The notes under the pieces: model-generated | Database searches by the model: none | What the model was told of the DNA's origin: nothing | Seen by the model: the letters and a program-made list of their open reading frames with translations, nothing else | From: JAOUFP01 sp963801505 | GTDB taxonomy: Bacteria > Nitrospirota > Thermodesulfovibrionia > Thermodesulfovibrionales > UBA6898 | Reading direction: 5' to 3' | NCBI GenBank assembly: GCA_963801505.1 | Contig: CAWDEY010000016.1 | Location: 186,001 to 250,000, forward strand | DNA: 64,000 bases | Part shown: positions 35,438-43,467 of the stretch, piece by piece | Numbering within the stretch: position 1 is the stretch's first letter | Layout of the letters: each line of letters opens with the position of its first letter | Made by a program: the position numbers and the translations under genes

Positions 35438-35773
35438 TTAGTTGTGGGCCTTGACCTCTTCTGTCTCTTTTGCCCTGCCGAGGCTGGCAACTACATCGAC
35501 CACATAACCCATGGCTGTCCCGAACACTGAACCAAGCACTATGCTCACTGCTCCTACACAGAATATGCCCAGCATGATCCCAACCACTGTCAGCATCCTT
35601 ACAATCGTTGTAGGCCCAACCGGGCCCCCTGCCAGATGGCTCAAAAGTACCAATGTCCCGTAGCTGCCGAAATAAAAACCAGGCACTATTCCAAATACCA
35701 AAAATGCCAACACCCCGATCCCTGCTCCGATCTTTGTCCCAACCTTCATTGTGTTTGTTCTTCCTGCTGTCAT
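35438..35773 (-). CDS. Glycine-rich small membrane protein A
   Basis: A 111-residue hydrophobic protein with about three membrane segments rich in Gly (KIGAGIGVLAFLVFGIVPG, GIMLGIFCVGAVSIVLGSVF) and a short charged tail. AAGGAGG stands before the ATG at 35773. It is a clear paralogue of the protein at 35878-36198: both carry the frame G-x-G-x-GV-x2-F-x-VFG-x2-PG-x3-G near the N-terminus and a GT...V-VDxV..L/RAG ending. Function unknown. A strong terminator follows. Confidence 0.75.
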   Translation of the reverse strand: MTAGRTNTMKVGTKIGAGIGVLAFLVFGIVPGFYFGSYGTLVLLSHLAGGPVGPTTIVRMLTVVGIMLGIFCVGAVSIVLGSVFGTAMGYVVDVVASLGRAKETEEVKAHN

Positions 35774-35803
35774 GACACTTCCTCCTTTTAATTGGTTTTA
35801 TAT

Positions 35804-35899
35804 TTTATTTGTGCTCTATTGTTGCCTTCTTTTCTTCAACCTTCAACCTTCAACCTTCAACCTTTTCCGTCTTACCTTTATTTATGCTCTATTGTTGCC
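35804..35899. repeat. Duplicated gene tail with heptamer repeats
   Basis: A 23-base word ending GCTCTATTGTTGCC occurs at 35804-35826 and 35877-35899 with one mismatch. The right copy encodes the C-terminus ATIEHK-stop of the protein at 35878; the left copy is a non-coding duplicate. Between them are four exact tandem TTCAACC units (35835-35862). Confidence 0.8.
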
Positions 35900-36198
35900 A
35901 GTTCTTTATTCCCTGCCCTTATAGCATCCACCACTGTGCCTATAAGCCACCCTAGTGTTGTAGAGGCCATGATAAACATAGTCCCTGAGACCATGACTCC
36001 GACCAACATCGAGGCTGCCACGATCATCCTGGGAAGCAGACCCGCTCCTACCGGTGTGCCAAAGAGTATCCCCGCAAAATTTAATCCCATCACTCCACCA
36101 AGGAATGACCCTGGAAGTAATCCGAATACCGCAAAAAGTACTACTCCGCATCCTGCTCCCATGTATGCCAGTTTCTTTGTGTAGGTTGTATCTTTCAT
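35878..36198 (-). CDS. Glycine-rich small membrane protein B
   Basis: A 106-residue paralogue of the protein at 35438, with the same pattern of Gly-rich hydrophobic segments (YMGAGCGVVLFAVFGLLPG, LPRMIVAASMLVGVMVSG). ATG at 36198 follows AAGGAGGA at good spacing; a longer form from 36219 would put the ribosome-binding site inside the gene. The pair arose by tandem duplication, as the repeated tail sequence also shows. Possibly an oligomeric pore or membrane-stress protein, but no function is known to me. Confidence 0.75.
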   Translation of the reverse strand: MKDTTYTKKLAYMGAGCGVVLFAVFGLLPGSFLGGVMGLNFAGILFGTPVGAGLLPRMIVAASMLVGVMVSGTMFIMASTTLGWLIGTVVDAIRAGNKELATIEHK

Positions 36199-36414
36199 CT
36201 TCGTGTCCTCCTTCTCCATTGACTTTCTGCTTTATGTATCTGCCCTATATAGTGCATTTGCCATGCCAACTGTAACTTGTTGTTTTTATTGATTTGTCTC
36301 TTTGCGTCGCCGTGCATTTTGGCAAATCGCTTTGCAGATATGCGAAAAAAGGGATCAGGCCGATTGAATCTGCTATACTGGCCTATATAAACTCTATCGG
36401 AAGGAGAAACAGCC

Positions 36415-37338
36415 ATGTCCCGGAACAGAAAGATCAGAAAAGTATTCAAAAGCAGGTCAACACTGGAAGGGGCCGGCGTGCATCTGAGACGGGTCTTCGG
36501 AAACTCGGAAGTTCCGCATTTCGACCCTTTTTTGCTGCTGGATGATTTTCGCAATACGGACCCCTACCAGTATATAAAAGGTTTCCCCTGGCATCCCCAT
36601 CGCGGGATCGAGACGATCACCTATGTGCTGTCGGGCGATGTGGAGCATGAAGACAGCATGGGGAACAAGGGCGTCATCTCCTCCGGTGATATGCAGTGGA
36701 TGACTGCTGGAAATGGAATCATCCATCAGGAAATGCCGAAGGGGGACGACAACGGCGTGATGGAGGGTTTTCAACTCTGGGCAAATCTGCCGAAGTCGCA
36801 CAAGATGATGGAGCCCCGGTACCGTGATATCAAGGGCTCTCAGGTTCCGGAGGTCGTGACGAAGACCGGGACGAGGATCAAGGTCATTTGCGGGGTTGTT
36901 GAGGGGAAGAAGGGTCCTGTTACGGACATTGTCATTGACCCGGAATATCTCGACATAACCGTCCCCGCCCTGTCAGAATTCGTGCATGCTACCAAGCGCG
37001 GTCATACGGTCTTCGCATATGTGATCAAAGGCAAAGGCCTTTTCTGCAACGAGAAGAACCCCTTTGCCTATGACGTCAACGGTGAGAACTATTTCGACAT
37101 GCAGCGCGATTCCTATATTCATAACGGAACGGCCGTTTTGTTTGACGACGGCGATCAGGTGACGGTAACCGCAGAGGACGAACCTGTCCGCTTCCTGCTG
37201 ATCTCGGGAAAGCCCATAGGCGAACCGGTTGCCTGGTACGGCCCTATCGTGATGAACACGGAAGAAGAACTGCAAGTAGCTTTTGATGAGTTCCAGAGTG
37301 GGACGTTCATAAAGCATAAAAAACCGTCGCAAGCGTGA
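36415..37338 (+). CDS. Pirin family protein
   Basis: A 307-residue bicupin. The N-terminal cupin has the metal-binding set FPWHPHRGIETITYVLSG and GNGIIHQEM; the C-terminal cupin (about 170-290) is less conserved. Bacterial pirins are metal-dependent, some oxidising flavonoids such as quercetin, others altering central metabolism by protein binding. AAGGAG precedes the ATG. Converges on the methyltransferase gene; no operon partner. Confidence 0.93.
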   Translation: MSRNRKIRKVFKSRSTLEGAGVHLRRVFGNSEVPHFDPFLLLDDFRNTDPYQYIKGFPWHPHRGIETITYVLSGDVEHEDSMGNKGVISSGDMQWMTAGNGIIHQEMPKGDDNGVMEGFQLWANLPKSHKMMEPRYRDIKGSQVPEVVTKTGTRIKVICGVVEGKKGPVTDIVIDPEYLDITVPALSEFVHATKRGHTVFAYVIKGKGLFCNEKNPFAYDVNGENYFDMQRDSYIHNGTAVLFDDGDQVTVTAEDEPVRFLLISGKPIGEPVAWYGPIVMNTEEELQVAFDEFQSGTFIKHKKPSQA

Positions 37339-37509
37339 TATTCGGGGAGTCCTTAGGTGGTCTCAGAATGCGACTACGCCCATTGGCCTTTTGGGTTCCA
37401 TAAGAGCTTTGACCATGAAAAAAGCATTTGATCGTACAAAGGCGCAAAGTTCGAAATGAAGAACAAAGAATCGGAGTGCTCACCTTTCTTTTGGGGTTAA
37501 CAGCCCCCT

Positions 37510-38688
37510 TCAGTCAACAATAAAAAACGCACACTTGAGATATTCCGTCTCAGGCATTGCAAGGAGCACCGGATGGTCAGCTCCCTGCGAGCGCATCTCG
37601 ATAAGTCTGAGACTGCGCTTTGCGTTTCTGGCAGCCGTTTGAAGCATATCAGTAAACATCTCTTTGGAAAGATGATATGAACAGGATGAGGTCGCAAGTA
37701 TGCCGCCGGGCTTTATCAGTCTCATACTCATTTCATTGAGTTCCCGATAGGCCTTTACAGCCTCCTTTATTTTGCTGGAACTCTTTACAAAAGCAGGAGG
37801 ATCAAGCACGATAAAGTCATTCTTTTTCTCATTGGTGCCCAGAGAATCTTTAAGAAAAGAAAAGACATCATCTTTTAAAAAGGAGACCCGTTCAGTTAAG
37901 CCGTTTAATTCCGCAATCTTTTGCGCCTGCATCACCGCCCTCTCAGATGCATCCACGCCCATGACCTCTGCCCCTGTCGAAGCAAGATGCATGGACCATG
38001 CCCCAAGGTATGAGAAAAGGTCAAGGCCCTTCCCTCCCCTTACATACTTTTTCAGTAAAGTCCTGTTGTCCCTCTGATCAAGGAAGAACCCGGTCTTCTG
38101 GCCCTCATACGGGTCAATCTCAAATAAAATTCCGTCTTCATTCACTACAGGCAGTTTCTGAAGGTCGCCTTTTATCACCTCTTTATACAAAGGTAATCCC
38201 TCAAGCGTACGCATCCGGCCTTCATTTCTTAAAACCATTATCTCAGGCTTAATCAACTCATCAAGGATATCAACAATGGTATCTTTGAACTCCTCCATCC
38301 CGGCTGTGAGAAACTGAAGTACAAGACAGTTAGAGTATTTATCTACAATCAGGCCCGGCAGGTAATCGCCTTCGCTGTAAATTAGACGGAACGCGTCTCT
38401 ATGGCCAAGCAGCCTTTCACGCAGTTTGACTGCATCAGAGATACGTCTCTGAATAAATTCCCTGTCTATCTCTTCGCGTTCTTTTGTCAGCAACCTTATC
38501 GAGATGAGACTCTGAGGATTGATATAACCGATGCCGAGAAACACCTCATGCATATCACGGACTTCGACAATAGACCCTGGACTGTATTGTCTGGGGTTTT
38601 CATATATCTCATTGGAAAACACCCAAAGATGTCCCCCAAGCAGTCTCTTTGTCCTTTTGAGATGAACTTTCTTTATTGTCGTATCCAT
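37510..38688 (-). CDS. Class I rRNA methyltransferase, RlmI/RlmK-like
   Basis: A 392-residue protein: N-terminal PUA domain (about 1-80; LLGGHLWVFSNEI), a linker domain (YSEGDYLPGLIVDKY), then a Rossmann methyltransferase with GLDLFSYLGAWSMHLAS (SAM loop), VDASERAV, FIVLDPPAFVKSS and TSSCSYHLS. The DPPAF motif and closing Cys are typical of 23S rRNA m5C1962 methyltransferases (RlmI). Exact rRNA target is inferred from family only. Confidence 0.92.
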   Translation of the reverse strand: MDTTIKKVHLKRTKRLLGGHLWVFSNEIYENPRQYSPGSIVEVRDMHEVFLGIGYINPQSLISIRLLTKEREEIDREFIQRRISDAVKLRERLLGHRDAFRLIYSEGDYLPGLIVDKYSNCLVLQFLTAGMEEFKDTIVDILDELIKPEIMVLRNEGRMRTLEGLPLYKEVIKGDLQKLPVVNEDGILFEIDPYEGQKTGFFLDQRDNRTLLKKYVRGGKGLDLFSYLGAWSMHLASTGAEVMGVDASERAVMQAQKIAELNGLTERVSFLKDDVFSFLKDSLGTNEKKNDFIVLDPPAFVKSSSKIKEAVKAYRELNEMSMRLIKPGGILATSSCSYHLSKEMFTDMLQTAARNAKRSLRLIEMRSQGADHPVLLAMPETEYLKCAFFIVD

Positions 38689-38790
38689 TTTTTATATAAT
38701 TATGCGAACAAAGATCCGGCAGGCCATATGATATCAGAAAAACAAGGGAATCGCTCTAATCATTTTCATCTTTCAGATAATAAAGGCGAT

Positions 38791-38858
38791 CCACCACAGA
38801 GAACGCGGAGAATTACTTAACTTTATTGTGGCCTTTCACTCTTTGCACTTTGTGGTTA
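38791..38858. repeat. CCACAGAG-type repeat, partial copy
   Basis: Begins CCACCACAGAGAACGCGGAGAA and ends CTCTTTGCACTTTGTGGTTAAT, imperfect inverted ends like the fuller elements at 42565-42751 and 47991-48112. Confidence 0.55.
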
Positions 38859-38919
38859 ATAAAATCTCTCAAGTTGGGTTACTGAAATACAGTAAGCTGA
38901 ACTCAGCTTATTAAGTACC

Positions 38920-39102
38920 TCAGGCTTTTCCGCAATTTGCAGCGTAATTCCTGTTTGCCTTTTTTTCATCCTCAACCAGATGGCATTTCTTGTATTTTTT
39001 CCCGCTGCCGCACCAGCACAATTCATTCCTTCCAAGGCATTTCACCTTGTCCTCTACATCTTCAGAACTGAACATATTTGCAATACTTTTAAATAGATTC
39101 AT
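38920..39102 (-). CDS. Small SEC-C metal-binding protein
   Basis: A 60-residue protein whose core is the SEC-C zinc motif first seen at the SecA C-terminus: NELCWCGSGKKYKKCH (C-x-C-x8-C-H). The N-terminal 25 residues are a short amphipathic helix. ATG at 39102 has GGAGAGG upstream. Such free SEC-C proteins may deliver client proteins to SecA or simply bind zinc; role here unknown. Confidence 0.85.
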   Translation of the reverse strand: MNLFKSIANMFSSEDVEDKVKCLGRNELCWCGSGKKYKKCHLVEDEKKANRNYAANCGKA

Positions 39103-39128
39103 AAGCACCTCTCCTAATCACTTTAAGA

Positions 39129-39521
39129 TCAATTAACGGTTTTATAACCTTTTGATGTCCACTCAGGGAATCCCCCTGGCATAAGAAAAATATTCCTGTA
39201 ACCGGCTTTTTCGGCTGCGACCGCGGCCTGTCTTGACAGTCCTCAGCCGATGCCTCTGCAATAAAATATGAGCTTTATTTTTTTGTTTTTGGGCAGCAAT
39301 GTACTAATGTTTCCAACTTTATCCGGCGGTATGTTTACTGCCAAGGATATATGTCCCTGACTGAACTCCTGTTGAGGCCTTGCGTCGACCAGGACCAGTT
39401 TGGTCTTTTTATCCAGCATATTCTTCAATTCATCAGCAGTAATGTTTTTAAAACTCTCTGCCGAAGCATAAGTAAATATAAAAACAAGAAGTATAACAAT
39501 GAGGACAATTATTTTCTTCAC
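39129..39521 (-). CDS. Periplasmic rhodanese-like protein, candidate selenoprotein (UGA at codon 93)
   Basis: A 130-residue rhodanese-fold protein with a Sec signal (MKKIIVLIVILLVFIFTYASA), starting at GTG 39521 behind AAGGAG. The fold reads KLVLVDARPQQEFSQGHI, then FYCRGIG, then an in-frame TGA (39243-39245, codon 93), then GLSRQAAVAAEKAGYRNIFL and MPGGFPEWTSKGY before a normal stop at 39129. Many exported rhodaneses have YCxGxxCxLSxxAA; the TGA falls exactly on the second Cys, five residues after Cys88. No frame change is needed and the domain is otherwise complete, so selenocysteine is the simplest reading. A recent nonsense mutation is the alternative. If read as a stop, the product (39243-39521) lacks a third of the fold. 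Confidence 0.72.
39213..39228 (-). other. Candidate bacterial SECIS hairpin
   Basis: On the minus strand, 14 bases after the TGA, GGC-C-GC-GGTC-GC-A-GCC can fold as a 3+2 base-pair stem with one C-A mismatch and a GGUC apical loop placed 20 bases from the UGA. bSECIS elements typically have a G at the start of the apical loop at 16-37 bases. An overlapping hairpin (CTGT-CAAG-ACAG) lies closer to the UGA. Found by eye only. Confidence 0.4.
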
Positions 39522-39673
39522 GCATGTCTCCTTATCAAATTGTTTCGACTCTTCTTAACTATTATATTAACAAAAATTACAGGAATTATGAAATACGATA
39601 AACAATATGCATTCTCAAGTCCGAGTTGCTGTGCTAAACTGTTTTTAGAGGTCAGTATAACAGGAGGAAATTT

Positions 39674-40242
39674 ATGAACCAGGTAATTGATGCAATAAAA
39701 AAAGGAGATCAGTCAGGTCCTACGACTCCAGGTCTGTTTCAGCAGATATCATAAATATGATAATAGAGGCCGGAAACCAGGCCCCCTCTGCAATGAACAG
39801 TCAGCCCTGGAGATTCGTTGTGATTGAAGACAAAGAGGTCAGGAAGAAACTTCTAAAGGCGGCCCTGCCGAATGCAAAAAAAATCCTTGAACACGTAAAG
39901 GATACAGACCCTGAGAGATACGCAGCAATAATGAAACGCTATGATGAACAGGAGGACCCTATTTACTATTCGGCTCCGGTGGTCCTTTTTGTGATCGGGT
40001 CCGGGAGATACGCCGACCACTCATGTCCTCTGGCCTGCGAAAATATCATGCTGGCAGCCCATTCTCTCGGACTTGGAAGCTGCTGGGTGGGTTTTGGGTC
40101 CATGGTCACTGACGACCCTGATATAATAAAACTGCTGGAGTTGAAGAATGATGAAAAAATCTTCGGTCCAATTCTTATAGGATATCCAAAGGTCTACCCC
40201 GAGCCTCCGCAAAAAAAGGGACCGGTAGTCAAATGGATATAG
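39674..40242 (+). pseudogene. Nitroreductase-family flavoprotein, frameshift in poly-A run
   Basis: FMN-dependent NAD(P)H oxidoreductase fold of about 189 residues. Start at ATG 39674 behind AGGAGG: MNQVIDAIKK, then a run of seven A (39697-39703) after which the family motif RRSVRSYDSRSVSADIINMI is read only in another frame; that frame continues intact (APSAMNSQPWRFVVIED, LACENIMLAAHSLGLGSCWVG, GYPK) to 40242. One more A in the run would restore the gene. This is either a homopolymer sequence error, a slippage-controlled gene or a recent knockout. Confidence 0.88.
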
Positions 40243-40311
40243 TTATGAGACAGCGGACAAATAAAGCACGCCACAATACATGTTACCAAATATTAACTGT
40301 CTCAAAATACT

Positions 40312-40327
40312 GTTACTTTAAAGTAAC
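40312..40327. promoter_or_regulatory. Perfect 16-base palindrome
   Basis: GTTACTTTAAAGTAAC is fully self-complementary. It stands 70 bases after the nitroreductase gene and 214 bases before the next gene. Could be an operator for a dimeric regulator; nothing else in the 298-base gap is recognisable. Confidence 0.3.
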
Positions 40328-40540
40328 TCGCCCTATCCCCTTAACCTAAGGGGGCGCAGATCCAGCCTCAGGTAAGGTGAGGAGGGGGTATGGTTCTTCC
40401 GGCTTCACTGAAGGTTAGTTTTTTTGGCCTTTTCATTGCGTATTTTCAGAAAATTGGATAAAATGAATCTGTTTTGAGTTGCCAATTATCTGGCTTGTTT
40501 TTCCTGTTATATCTTACTATTGTCGTCAGGAGGTTTCCAT

Positions 40541-40873
40541 ATGGAGCTCGATATTAAAATAGGCAGCGATTCTTTATCGATCCCAATCAGCAACCCGTTT
40601 CATCTGGAACTGGATTCCATGATTGAAAAAATAAATAACTTTGCTTCTTCAAAAGGTATAAGGCTTGATAATCTGGACATAAGAGGCCTCATCCCGAAGA
40701 TGGTAAAAGGGATCGCTGGCTGTGAGAAAGGCTGCCCTGCGGACGCCAAAGGTCTGGTCTCCAGAGGCGTCACGGACTTTGAATTAGAGTATATAGAAGG
40801 CGGCATTCTTTCCGCTGCAGCAAGGACTGCCGAAGGTACAGCCCTCTCAATTAAAATGTTTCCGGATTTTTAG
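40541..40873 (+). CDS. Hypothetical 110-residue protein with CEKGC motif
   Basis: A compact soluble protein (MELDIKIGSDSLSIPIS...) with AGGAGG just before the ATG at 40541. The middle has CEKGCPADAKGLVSRGV, a conserved-looking CxxxC stretch, followed by FELEYIEGGILSAAARTAEG. No signal peptide or membrane segment. The paired Cys could bind metal or form a redox pair. I do not recognise a named family. Confidence 0.75.
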   Translation: MELDIKIGSDSLSIPISNPFHLELDSMIEKINNFASSKGIRLDNLDIRGLIPKMVKGIAGCEKGCPADAKGLVSRGVTDFELEYIEGGILSAAARTAEGTALSIKMFPDF

Positions 40874-40898
40874 ATAGACTACCTCCAGAACTTTATTC

Positions 40899-40963
40899 TG
40901 TCATTCCCGCTTGTCGGGAATCTCTCCTAAGAAGGGTGCCCCGAAAGCTTTCGGAGCATGACA
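40899..40963. repeat. Dispersed repeat, TGTCAT...ATGACA family, copy 2
   Basis: Opens TGTCATTCCCGC and closes CATGACA, with the inner palindromes CCCGCTTGTCGGG and CCGAAAGCTTTCGG. See 29473 and 59885. Confidence 0.75.
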
Positions 40964-41139
40964 ACAGCAGGACATTAACGTATTTAATTGCCCTGGTAAT
41001 AATAACAGCAATGTCTTCATGATTTCTGTTGTTCGTACCTCATATTGAAACAGCAGGTTATGATACAATGAAAGGGCTTATTCTTTTTTTTATTGATTGA
41101 TAATTTAGATTACGTTGATATCAATATTCGGAGGTTTCA

Positions 41140-42528
41140 GTGGAAAGGAGACTGATAAAAGACATCCTGCAAAACGGTATTGAGGGAGAAGCTGTTATTG
41201 TATGCGGCTGGGTAAGGTCGCGGCGCGAATCAAAGGGGTTTGCTTTTATTGCGCTCAATGACGGATCAGCCCAGGCGACCTTGCAGCTTGTCATCCCTGG
41301 CGGGTCGGACGCCTTCAAAGAGCTTGTCCGTTGTAATACAGGCGCAGCCATCAGGGCCAAAGGCGCTCTGAAAGAGTCCCCTGGAAAAGGACAGAGGCTT
41401 GAAGTAGAAGTGGCTGAAATAGAGGTCTTCGGAGTTTCAGATCCTGAGAAATATCCCTTACAGAAAAAAGGACATACACTCGAATTTCTGAGGGAGATCG
41501 GGCATCTCCGGCCGCGAACAAATACCTTCGGAGCTGTTTTGAGGCTGCGTAATGTCCTTTCAGCTGCAGTACACGAGTTCTTTCAGTCGCGCGGATTCAT
41601 CTGGGTCCACACCCCAATTATTACCGCAAGCGATTGCGAGGGCGCAGGTGAGCTTTTTTCTGTAACATCCCTGGATATTGGGAATCCTCCAAAACAGGAC
41701 GGAGGGTCTGTAGATTTCACGCAGGATTTCTTCGGAAAAAAGGCTTACTTAACCGTCTCCGGCCAACTGGAGGCCGAGTTTATGGCCATGTCGCTCGGGA
41801 ATGTCTATACCTTCGGACCTACCTTCAGGGCCGAAAATTCCAACACCTCACGCCATCTTTCAGAATTCTGGATGGTTGAGCCTGAAATGGCCTTTGCAGA
41901 TCTCTCTGACGATATGCATCTTGCCGAAGATTTTCTCCGATATCTCTGTGCAAAGGCGCTCGAAAAAGGGGAGAGTGAACTTGCCTTTCTGGAAAACCAG
42001 TACAAAAGAATATCCATGGAAAATCTCAGAAGGTTGTCCGAAATACCCTTTGTGCATATTTCCTATACCAATGCTGTTAAGGAACTGAAAAATGCGAAAG
42101 AGCCTTTTGAATTTCCGGTTGAATGGGGCGCTGACCTGCAATCAGAGCATGAGCGCTACCTTACTGACATAGTCTTCAATGGTCCAGTCATTGTCACTGA
42201 TTATCCGAAGGAGATAAAGGCCTTTTACATGAGACTGAATCCGGACGGAAAGACCGTTGCCGCAATGGACGTCCTGGCCCCGAAAATAGGCGAGATTATC
42301 GGCGGGAGCCAGCGCGAGGAAAGACTGGATATACTGCAAGAGAGAATGAAGCACGCCGGGGTGCCGGCTGATAACCTGCAATGGTATCTCGACCTCCGCA
42401 GGTTCGGCTCTGCACCCCATGCAGGCTTTGGTCTTGGATTTGAACGCATGGTGCAATACATTACCGGCATGGCCAATATCCGCGACGTCATACCCTGCCC
42501 CAGAGCGCCACAGACCCTGGAACTTTAA
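41140..42528 (+). CDS. asnS: Asparaginyl-tRNA synthetase
   Basis: A 462-residue class II synthetase. N-terminal OB fold (VIVCGWVRSRRESKGFAFIALNDGS), then the catalytic core with SDCEGAGELFSVTS (AsnRS-specific wording), motif 2 TFRAENSNTSRHLSEFWMVE and motif 3 GFGLGFERMVQYI. GTG start at 41140 behind GGAGG. Presence of AsnRS means Asn-tRNA can be charged directly rather than only by amidation. Confidence 0.97.
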   Translation: MERRLIKDILQNGIEGEAVIVCGWVRSRRESKGFAFIALNDGSAQATLQLVIPGGSDAFKELVRCNTGAAIRAKGALKESPGKGQRLEVEVAEIEVFGVSDPEKYPLQKKGHTLEFLREIGHLRPRTNTFGAVLRLRNVLSAAVHEFFQSRGFIWVHTPIITASDCEGAGELFSVTSLDIGNPPKQDGGSVDFTQDFFGKKAYLTVSGQLEAEFMAMSLGNVYTFGPTFRAENSNTSRHLSEFWMVEPEMAFADLSDDMHLAEDFLRYLCAKALEKGESELAFLENQYKRISMENLRRLSEIPFVHISYTNAVKELKNAKEPFEFPVEWGADLQSEHERYLTDIVFNGPVIVTDYPKEIKAFYMRLNPDGKTVAAMDVLAPKIGEIIGGSQREERLDILQERMKHAGVPADNLQWYLDLRRFGSAPHAGFGLGFERMVQYITGMANIRDVIPCPRAPQTLEL

Positions 42529-42564
42529 CGGGATTTCATTTATACGATATATGCATTCAGATAA

Positions 42565-42751
42565 AACCACAGAGTTCACAGAGGTATTTTTAACTTTAAA
42601 AAAGGCTTTTAATTTCAAGCAATTCTCTGTGTTCTCGTATTTTTTTGGAAATACTTATGTTCAGCTTACACAAAAGAGTGCGCTGAGGAAATTATAAAAA
42701 CTGATAGTTTCTCTTTTACTATCAATATATTTCTCTGATTTCTCTGTGGTT
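42565..42751. repeat. CCACAGAG-type element with inverted ends
   Basis: Bounded by AACCACAGAG (42565-42574) and CTCTGTGGTT (42742-42751), an exact 10-base terminal inverted repeat, AT-rich inside, about 187 bases. It lies between asnS and the ferritin-like gene. MITE-like in form. Confidence 0.7.
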
Positions 42752-42798
42752 AAATGAATTATTCGGGTCTATACTATTTATATCAAGAAAGGACAGCA

Positions 42799-43446
42799 TT
42801 GCAGAAAACCAATACAGTATCTGATATTTTCAAGATTGCCATCTCTCTGGAAAAAAAGGCCGAAGCCTTTTATCTTGGCTTATCGAATAAATTCTCAGAT
42901 CATCCTGAAGTGTCTGAATTCTGGAAAGGCATGATGAAAGATGAAGCGTCAGCATGCCCGGATACTTCAAAAATCGCTTGATTCGCTGACTGAAGAACAG
43001 CGTCTTATGCCGGTCGATGTTGCCGGACACCAATTATTCAGACGATGAAATGCAGGGATATCTTATCATTATGCGATCTGCAGAACGTAAAAAACCTTGA
43101 TGATGCTTACGATGCAGCTTATAACCTTGAATTTTCAGAGATTAATTCGAAGGTCAAATCACTTTTAAGAAAATTCATGAAATCAGAGGAGATGATAAAT
43201 TTCATTTTATCTGTTTTGGAACATCATGTTTCAAAGCTTGAAGAGTTTTCAATATCCTTCGGTGATGAAGAATTACAGGAGAAGGATTTTGGCAAAAAAC
43301 TGATTAATCTGGCAGGTCTGCTTACTTTTTTTGAAAAAGAATCATATGCTTTTTATTGCCATAATAAAATAAGGCCCATTCGTAAAAAAGTTGAAAGAGG
43401 TATAAGACTTACTGGATTCCCGTGGATCCAGGCTGTTTCAGCTTAA
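42799..43446 (+). pseudogene. Ferritin-like/rubrerythrin-type protein, at least two frame breaks
   Basis: Pieces of one diiron-type four-helix protein in different frames. Piece 1 (TTG 42799 behind AAAGGA): IAISLEKKAEAFYLGLSNKF...FWKGMMKDEA. Piece 2, one frame over: HARILQKSLDSLTEEQRL, which completes the helix DEASHARIL. Piece 3 from 43045: LDDAYDAAYNLEFSEINSKV and FILSVLEHHVSKLEEF, with the E..H pair of a later helix. Breaks lie near 42945 and 43025-43045. Helix sequence is otherwise undamaged, so recent mutation or sequence error. Would store iron or reduce peroxide. Confidence 0.7.
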
Positions 43447-43467
43447 ATAAGAAAGACACTAAAATAA

